Below the pieces are notes generated by a model that was given only the letters and a program-made list of their open reading frames with translations, did no database searches and had not been told where the DNA came from. From the NCBI GenBank assembly GCA_049594615.1, contig JBMYJR010000039.1, positions 1 to 26,978 on the forward strand: 26,978 nucleotides of DNA. The letters run 5' to 3'. Both the position numbers and the translations under genes were made by a program. Origin of the DNA: CAXPZW01 sp049594615 (GTDB lineage Bacteria; Bacteroidota; Bacteroidia; Flavobacteriales_D; Sanyastnellaceae). Below are positions 22,428 to 26,978 of the stretch, one piece after another. How positions within the stretch are numbered: the first letter of the stretch is position 1; each line of letters starts with the position of its first letter.

Positions 22428-23294
22428 TCACCGAATCATGGCCAAAAAATTCACCTCCTGCTCTGTGAGGTGGCGGTAGTGCCCCCGGGGAAGGTCTTTT
22501 TTGGTCAGCGGACCAATCTTCACGCGGTCCAGTTTGGTGATGGTGTAGCCGAACTGTTCAAACAGTCCTCGGACCGCGCGGTTGCGGCCGGTTTGGATTT
22601 CCACGCCTACCTGGCGCGGGTCGTCGCCCACAAATTCAATCTTGGTGGGTTTGACCATGCCGTCGCCGTAGCGTACGCCTTCGAGCATGGTTTCGATGTG
22701 GGCGGTCTTGATCTTCTCAGCGCAGGTGACGTGGTACAGCAGCTGCGCACCTCCCGAAGGATTGGTCAAACGGCGAATCAAATCGCCGTCGTTGGTGTAC
22801 AGTACCAGGCCAACGGTCAAACGGTCCATACGACCCACCGGTACTACAGGCTCTTTACACGCCCCGCGAAGTAGCTGAAAGGCGGTGCGCTGCTTGGTGG
22901 GGTCGTCGGTAGCGATGGTGTAGTTCTTGGGCTTGTTGAGTAGGACGTAGCGCAAGTCGTTCATGCGGATGGTTTGCCCATCGTACTGCACTTGGTCTTT
23001 GGCTGGATCTACGCGGTAGCCAAAATCCACCACAATTTCTCCGTTGACGCTGATGGCGCCGGCTTGTATGAGCACATCTGCCTCACGGCGCGAGCACACG
23101 CCACAGCTGGAGATGTAGCGGTTCAAACGCATTTTGCCGTCTTCCAACGGTTTGTTGGGACGTGAAGGGGCTCCGCTGCGTGGGCGGCCGGTACGCGTGG
23201 TTTTTTTGGGACCGCCTTGTTTGGGTCCGCGTTTCGCGTTGGGCTTGCCCGACGAGCGCTTACGTCGGCGATTGCTGTTACTGAGGTTGGCCAT
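22428..23294 (-). CDS. RsuA/RluB-family rRNA pseudouridine synthase
   Basis: The 288-residue protein has a basic, disordered N-terminal tail (1-53, rich in K, R, G and P), an S4 RNA-binding domain (about 55-112; MRLNRYISSCGVCSRREADVLI) and the catalytic domain. The catalytic Asp is D157 in VPVGRMDRLTVGLVLYTNDG, matching the family GRLDxxTxGLLLLTNDG. GRNRAVRGLFEQFGY is the second family signature. The family isomerises uridines in 23S or 16S rRNA; RluB-like is most likely from the S4 and tail but cannot be fixed by eye. A promoter with TTG-N18-TATCTTTG lies 12 bases before the ATG. It follows yraN on the same strand. Confidence 0.92.
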   Translation of the reverse strand: MANLSNSNRRRKRSSGKPNAKRGPKQGGPKKTTRTGRPRSGAPSRPNKPLEDGKMRLNRYISSCGVCSRREADVLIQAGAISVNGEIVVDFGYRVDPAKDQVQYDGQTIRMNDLRYVLLNKPKNYTIATDDPTKQRTAFQLLRGACKEPVVPVGRMDRLTVGLVLYTNDGDLIRRLTNPSGGAQLLYHVTCAEKIKTAHIETMLEGVRYGDGMVKPTKIEFVGDDPRQVGVEIQTGRNRAVRGLFEQFGYTITKLDRVKIGPLTKKDLPRGHYRHLTEQEVNFLAMIR

Positions 23295-23306
23295 AAATCA
23301 AGGGTG

Positions 23307-23335
23307 CAAAGATAGCCGAGTTTTTCCGCCTACAA
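23307..23335 (-). promoter_or_regulatory. Promoter of pseudouridine-synthase gene
   Basis: On the minus strand TTG (23335-23333), an 18-base spacer and TATCTTTG (23314-23307) form the most complete -33/-7 promoter in the window. The box ends 12 bases before the ATG, and the -33 overlaps the last codons of yraN. Confidence 0.6.
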
Positions 23336-23689
23336 CATGGGGTAGAACGCATCGGGAAAGTGCGTTGTACGCGTGCCGTAGCGGTTGTGCACCACAGATA
23401 CCACATCAAAGCGCACCGGCAGGTCGATTTCATACCGGTGTACGTAAGCGTCTGCTGCGCGGATGATGTTGCGGCGTTGGCTTCTGGTGAAGAACTCCCA
23501 GGGCTCACCAAAATGGGCGGTTTCGCGGGTTTTGACCTCCACCACCACCAGTTGACCGGCGTGGGTGCACACCAGGTCCAGTTCCAGATGGCGGTTACGC
23601 CAATTGGCGTGCAAGGTGGTGAAGCCCTGGGCTTCCAAATAGGTGCGGGCGGTGTGTTCTCCAAACGCGCCCAATTCATCGCGGTGCAT
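23330..23689 (-). CDS. yraN: YraN/UPF0102 family nuclease-like protein
   Basis: The 119-residue protein from ATG 23689 matches the normal UPF0102 length. The N-terminus GAFGEHTARTYLEAQGF is the family signature. PD-(D/E)XK-type residues are present: E36 and D38 in HLELDLV, then E51-V-K53 in VVVEVKTR. A conserved QRRNIIRAADAYV helix follows. The family is a restriction-endonuclease-fold group of unknown cellular role. Longer in-frame starts exist (for example 23731), but they run through the promoter of the divergent gene, and the shorter start matches the family. A TACCTTCG box lies 3 bases upstream of the ATG. Confidence 0.88.
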   Translation of the reverse strand: MHRDELGAFGEHTARTYLEAQGFTTLHANWRNRHLELDLVCTHAGQLVVVEVKTRETAHFGEPWEFFTRSQRRNIIRAADAYVHRYEIDLPVRFDVVSVVHNRYGTRTTHFPDAFYPML

Positions 23690-23692
23690 GCC

Positions 23693-23700
23693 CGAAGGTA
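23693..23700 (-). promoter_or_regulatory. -7 box (TACCTTCG) for yraN
   Basis: Minus-strand TACCTTCG (TAnnTTYG) ends 3 bases before the yraN ATG, which would give a leaderless transcript. The opposing box for the divergent gene is only 17 bases away. Confidence 0.35.
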
Positions 23701-23717
23701 TTCCGGGATGCGCGCGG

Positions 23718-23725
23718 TACCTTTG
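23718..23725 (+). promoter_or_regulatory. -7 box (TACCTTTG) for outer-membrane-like gene
   Basis: An exact TAnnTTTG match ending 4 bases before the ATG at 23730, so transcription should start at or next to the start codon. No -33 TTG found. Confidence 0.5.
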
Positions 23726-23729
23726 CACC

Positions 23730-24593
23730 ATGCAGCAGACTTTGTGGATGGTAGCGCTGGCACTGTGGATGGCAATTCCCACAACGGCGCAAGAGGTGTT
23801 GGAACGCGAATCCGGCTTCCAGCGCGCGGGCAAGTTTTGGTTCAAGTGGGGCTATAACCGCTCCTCGTACAACGATTCGGACATCCACTTCAAAGGCAAC
23901 GGGTACGATTTCACGCTGTACGACGTGCGCGCCCACGACATGCCCGAACCGTTCGATACCAAGATTTACCTGCACCCGCTCAAATTGACCATTCCGCAGT
24001 TCAATTGTCGAGTGGGGTTTTTCCTGAATGAACGCTTTTCGGTGTCGGCCGGCTGGGACCACATGAAGTACCGCCTGGCGTTGGACCAACCGCTGCGCAT
24101 CAGCGGCACCATCGAGCCAGAAGCCTCGGAATTCTACGCGGGGACCTACGACCAAGACAGGCTGTACATGACCCGCGACTTCCTGCGTTACGAGCACAGT
24201 GACGGTTTCAACTTCGTGCGCATTGGCGCTGAATACTTCCATCCAGTCTGGACCAACAAAAAGCAAACCGTGGAGGCTTCGTTGAAAGTCGGAGGATACG
24301 TAGGGGCCATGTTCCCGTGGACCGATGTGCGCCTGTTTGGCAACTACAGCCGCAACTGGATCCATTTGGCCGGGTACGGGTTGAGCACGGTTTCAGGCTG
24401 GCGCGTGGATTTTTTGAAGCACTTCTTCGTCGAAGCACAAGCGCAGTACGGATGGTCGCATTTGTCAGATGTACTGCTTGAGGGCAACTCAGACGCACGC
24501 GCCAACCAAAAGATCGTCTTCTTTGAGCGCTCCTTAACCCTAGGCGGTACCTTCCGCTTAGGTGGCTTGGGCGATCGCCTTATTTCAAACTGA
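23730..24593 (+). CDS. Putative outer-membrane beta-barrel protein, family unknown
   Basis: The 287-residue protein starts at ATG 23730 with a signal peptide (MQQTLWMVALALWMAIPTTAQ). The rest has many aromatic, alternating strands (FWFKWGYNRSSYN, FSVSAGWDHMKYRL, TVEASLKVGGYVGAMF, HFFVEAQAQYGWSHL) and ends in a strand-turn (RSLTLGGTFRLGGLG), as in outer-membrane barrels. I do not recognise a named family. The -7 box 4 bases upstream supports this start. The gene is divergent from yraN (40 bases apart) and its last 14 bases overlap the end of the convergent coiled-coil gene. Function unknown; perhaps a barrel of 10-12 strands judged by length. Confidence 0.72.
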   Translation: MQQTLWMVALALWMAIPTTAQEVLERESGFQRAGKFWFKWGYNRSSYNDSDIHFKGNGYDFTLYDVRAHDMPEPFDTKIYLHPLKLTIPQFNCRVGFFLNERFSVSAGWDHMKYRLALDQPLRISGTIEPEASEFYAGTYDQDRLYMTRDFLRYEHSDGFNFVRIGAEYFHPVWTNKKQTVEASLKVGGYVGAMFPWTDVRLFGNYSRNWIHLAGYGLSTVSGWRVDFLKHFFVEAQAQYGWSHLSDVLLEGNSDARANQKIVFFERSLTLGGTFRLGGLGDRLISN

Positions 24594-25461
24594 CGCTGCT
24601 GGTGCCGATCAAGGCGCCTGCTTCGTAGATCTTCACCACGTAATCGCCTTTGGGGAGTTCCTCACCTTCGGCCACGTTGTAGAAGAAGCACACGTCCATT
24701 TCTTCTCGCTGGTAGTTGATGTTACGTACCACTGAGTAAGCCTGGGTCTCTCCGCCGAGGGTAGTGGTGGCCACGCCGCTTTTGGCGGGCATCACTTGGT
24801 TGCCAGGGCCGATGATCTGCATGTACAGTTCCTTGTCGCCAACGGTAGCAATGGGGTTGGCGATGATGGTGAAGCACGACTTGATGAGTTCGGTTTTGCT
24901 GGCGCGATCGGTTTCGCGCTGGGCACCCGATCGCGAGAGTTTGATGCCCTGACACGAAATCCCCGCGGTTTGCAACACCTGGCCTTGGCGAATGATTTCT
25001 TCGGAGGTCTGCAGGTCTTGTTGGGCATTGTTGTAGTTGGACACCGCCACGTCGCGTTCGGCGGCAATCTGGTCGCGCTCTGCACGCAAGGCAATCGCGA
25101 TCTGGTTGAGCGAGTCGATGTCGTGCACGTAGCCCTTCATGATCGAGCGCAAGGTCTCGGCTTCTTTGCGGGCTTTATTCAGGCTGTATCTGTTGTTCTT
25201 CAGTTTGCTCTGCAGGTCAGCCACCATTTCTTGTTGGCCAGCGAGCTCGGCGCGCAGTACCATGTTATCGGTTTCCATGGTGTCGTAGCGCAGGACCATG
25301 ATCTCGAGTTCCTGGATCAGGTTGTTGCGCTCGAGGTCCAGTTCTCCAATTTCTTGCTCTTGGATGTGGACTGTGTCTGAAGATTGCGAGAGTTTGTAGC
25401 CTAGGATGCCTACTGCAATGACGAGGGCGCCAATGGCTACGAGGTATGACGTGTTTTTCAT
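24580..25461 (-). CDS. Membrane-anchored coiled-coil protein, function unknown
   Basis: The 293-residue protein starts at ATG 25461 with one membrane helix (YLVAIGALVIAVGILGYKL, about 5-23). A long heptad-rich segment follows (about 32-165; EQEIGELDLERNNLIQELEI, then LAGQQEMVADLQSKLKNN and LRAERDQIAAERDVAVSNYN). The C-terminal globular part (about 170-293) looks beta-rich, with FTIIANPIATVGDKELYMQI and GDYVVKIYEAGALIGTSSVS, like a small Ig-like domain. The topology suggests a single-pass protein with coil and domain in the periplasm or cytoplasm; orientation is not clear. I cannot assign a family. Its stop overlaps the end of the convergent outer-membrane-like gene by 14 bases. A TACTTTCG box lies 19 bases upstream. 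Confidence 0.8.
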   Translation of the reverse strand: MKNTSYLVAIGALVIAVGILGYKLSQSSDTVHIQEQEIGELDLERNNLIQELEIMVLRYDTMETDNMVLRAELAGQQEMVADLQSKLKNNRYSLNKARKEAETLRSIMKGYVHDIDSLNQIAIALRAERDQIAAERDVAVSNYNNAQQDLQTSEEIIRQGQVLQTAGISCQGIKLSRSGAQRETDRASKTELIKSCFTIIANPIATVGDKELYMQIIGPGNQVMPAKSGVATTTLGGETQAYSVVRNINYQREEMDVCFFYNVAEGEELPKGDYVVKIYEAGALIGTSSVSLK

Positions 25462-25480
25462 GACCGCTGTATTGGTGGTT

Positions 25481-25488
25481 CGAAAGTA
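25481..25488 (-). promoter_or_regulatory. -7 box (TACTTTCG) for coiled-coil gene
   Basis: Minus-strand TACTTTCG fits TAnnTTYG, 19 bases before the ATG at 25461. It excludes the in-frame start at 25542. No -33 element seen. Confidence 0.35.
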
Positions 25489-25600
25489 GAGAGAAATTAG
25501 GCCCTGCATTGACCCGTTGGTATTGGGGTATCCACAAGCCACTTTTCACTCTCAACGCTGTACACGTAAGTTTCGTTTGTGGTTCACTGTTCTTTGGAGG

Positions 25601-25792
25601 ATGCGTTACTTGATCTGGGGTAAACGACCACCCAAGGGCAAAAAACGCATCCGTGCAGCAGCGCATGCCGGGCAGAGAAGATGGGAGCGGACGCAGTCAA
25701 TCGAAGCCCTATGGTATCAGCGCTTCCAAACAGAAACCATGCGCGGGGGGCTACCAGCACATACGCTTTTCCACCCTGCCGTCTGCAAATAG
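25601..25792 (+). CDS. Possible small basic protein (63 aa), doubtful
   Basis: An ATG preceded directly by TTTGGAGG opens 63 codons of a very basic peptide (MRYLIWGKRPPKGKKRIRAA at its start). It lies in the 289-base gap between the coiled-coil gene and the ASST-like gene and overlaps the latter's 3' end by 42 bases. The GGAGG touches the ATG, which is too close for normal use as a Shine-Dalgarno. No family is recognised. It may be a real small protein or chance; otherwise the gap holds only the coiled-coil promoter. Confidence 0.22.
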   Translation: MRYLIWGKRPPKGKKRIRAAAHAGQRRWERTQSIEALWYQRFQTETMRGGLPAHTLFHPAVCK

Positions 25793-26978
25793 CACAAAGT
25801 AGAGCAGCGGACCAGGCTGGTCACAGGCATCTGGTGCCAGTCGCACTCCTCGCAGGTCGAAGCGCATCAACTCTACCTGAGAAGGCGAGGACAGTTCACC
25901 TACCGATACATCAGGCTCGTCGCAGGCGTCCCCGATACCGTCACCATCAGAATCCAGCTGGTCTGGGTTTGCGACATCCACGCAGTTGTCAAACGGATCA
26001 CAAACTTCATCCAAGTCGGTGTCGTTGATGCAGTTGCCGTCACAGTCATACCCCTGCTCAGTGGGGTAGGTGCACTGCAACTCGGGTTGATCGTCATCCG
26101 GGGATTCTGTGGCCAATGGATCGTAATTGCACGCCTCGGGATCCATACAACCGACGATGCCTTCTTGAATTCCCGCCCAGAACGTGTCATTTTTTTCGAA
26201 CCGGTACAGAAGCTCGTCTTCGGCCCACACGATTTCCATGGCGACATTTCCTTCAGGCGTAACTTCTGTGACGATCGCGCCATGATCATTGAAACCCGTG
26301 ATATTGCCCCAATTGATGAGCGTATTTCCGTTGGGGAGTCGCTGTACGTTGCCCATGGCTACGCCAAGAAGGGCATCTGGGTGAATGTACTCCCACACCT
26401 TGTGCGCCTGCATGGTGGTCAAGTCCAATTCGTATTCCACTGCCCTTGAAACAGTTGTTCCGCCGGCATATTCTCCCCCAAATACACCATTATCGAAGAT
26501 CAGATATCGGTTTGGGCCCGTTACCTGCACGCTGTGCTGCATGGTGAAGGGGTAATCGTCTACGAATTCAAATTGGTTCTCCAAGCTGCCCCACCGCCAG
26601 ATGATGTCTCCAGTGACTGCGTCAATCTTCAAGATTTCACTCATGTTCCGATTGCTCATCACAATATTGCCATCTGTATCCCAAGCGACATCGTTGCAAT
26701 GGAATACATCTAGTTGGTTGATTGTCAGATCGGAATGTGGCATGCTGGAGGGACTGATGTGGTCTAGCCCACGCCATTCAAACAGTAAGTTGCCATTCGG
26801 GTCAAGTTTCTGAATCACCAAGTCATAAGCCTCACAGAGAGGGTCGCCTCCGGTTACGACAGTATCCATGGCATAAATCACCGGATCGTATGAAAACAGC
26901 AAGGCTGAGCTGTCCGGTGACAGCACAATGTCGTGGTAGTCTGCATAAAAGCCATCCCCTATCGGAGCAATGGTACTC
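25751..26978 (-). CDS. Arylsulfotransferase-like (ASST) secreted protein with Ca-binding repeats and T9SS-like tail (5' end outside window)
   Basis: The 408 visible residues are open to the right edge, so the N-terminus is missing. The first part is an ASST-type propeller: ADYHDIVLSPD, FHCNDVAWDTDGNIVMSNRN, TGDIIWRWG, TMQHSVQV, and QRLPNGNTLINWG. Conserved histidines sit in HDI, HCND and QHS. Then comes GCMDPEACNYDP, the Cys-rich motif often seen in flavobacterial exported proteins, then DCDGNCINDTDLDEVCD and a thrombospondin type 3 Ca loop (DSDGDGIGDACD). The end (VELMRFDLRGVRL ... LLYFVLFADGRVEKRM) resembles a type IX secretion sorting domain. ASST enzymes transfer sulfate between phenols, but this subgroup's substrate is unknown, so sulfotransferase activity should not be assumed. 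It was probably exported by T9SS. Confidence 0.82.
   Translation of the reverse strand, partial: STIAPIGDGFYADYHDIVLSPDSSALLFSYDPVIYAMDTVVTGGDPLCEAYDLVIQKLDPNGNLLFEWRGLDHISPSSMPHSDLTINQLDVFHCNDVAWDTDGNIVMSNRNMSEILKIDAVTGDIIWRWGSLENQFEFVDDYPFTMQHSVQVTGPNRYLIFDNGVFGGEYAGGTTVSRAVEYELDLTTMQAHKVWEYIHPDALLGVAMGNVQRLPNGNTLINWGNITGFNDHGAIVTEVTPEGNVAMEIVWAEDELLYRFEKNDTFWAGIQEGIVGCMDPEACNYDPLATESPDDDQPELQCTYPTEQGYDCDGNCINDTDLDEVCDPFDNCVDVANPDQLDSDGDGIGDACDEPDVSVGELSSPSQVELMRFDLRGVRLAPDACDQPGPLLYFVLFADGRVEKRMCW

Noticed and set aside
1..26978. CRISPR arrays, insertion sequences, phage genes, tRNA or rRNA genes
   Set aside because: No short regularly spaced DNA repeats, transposase or integrase signatures, inverted terminal repeats or tRNA cloverleaf were seen on either strand.

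Overview
The window reads as ordinary chromosomal DNA of a G+C-rich member of the Bacteroidota, most likely a flavobacterial lineage. Four things point there: paired 7TMR-DISM/His_kinase sensors with LytTR regulators; a PorV/PorQ-family outer-membrane protein and a secreted protein with a type IX (T9SS)-like C-terminal tail; TAnnTTTG-type -7 promoter boxes instead of TATAAT; and almost no Shine-Dalgarno sequences. Genus-level placement is not possible from sequence reading alone.

Layout. 1-4605: a run of two-component genes: the tail of a histidine kinase plus a LytTR regulator, a complete membrane kinase plus a LytTR regulator, then an orphan LytTR regulator. 4684-6082: queA (queuosine) overlapping a small TM2-domain gene, closed by a strong shared hairpin. 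6119-8869 (minus): a thioredoxin-like exported protein, a secreted protein made of five 20-residue repeats, and a PLP-dependent Cys/Met enzyme. 9016-9483: an Lrp/AsnC regulator divergent from the PLP gene, with operator-like repeats between them. 9480-12208 (minus): glyS-pgk, overlapping by 4 bp. 12638-16181: nrdB-nrdA, class Ia ribonucleotide reductase, with a terminator. 16282-17133: a secreted protein ending in two dockerin-like Ca-binding repeats. 17283-21190: hemA, a hemC-hemD fusion and a PorV/PorQ-family gene, facing ctaA (heme A synthase, minus). 22428-23689 (minus): an RsuA/RluB-type pseudouridine synthase and yraN. 23730-25461: an unknown outer-membrane-like protein converging on an unknown membrane-anchored coiled-coil protein. 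25751-26978 (minus, cut by the window edge): an arylsulfotransferase-like propeller protein with Ca-binding repeats and a T9SS-like tail.

Most genes are housekeeping (translation, glycolysis, dNTP and heme synthesis, tRNA/rRNA modification). I saw no mobile element, CRISPR array, tRNA/rRNA gene, phage or defence system, and nothing that clearly amounts to an undescribed multi-gene system. The points most worth a second look are the LytTR array with its abrupt codon-use break, the HemCD fusion with a non-ATG start, the exact 20-residue repeat protein, promoter boxes so close to start codons that the mRNAs should be leaderless, and the operator-like repeats at the Lrp/PLP-enzyme divergence.
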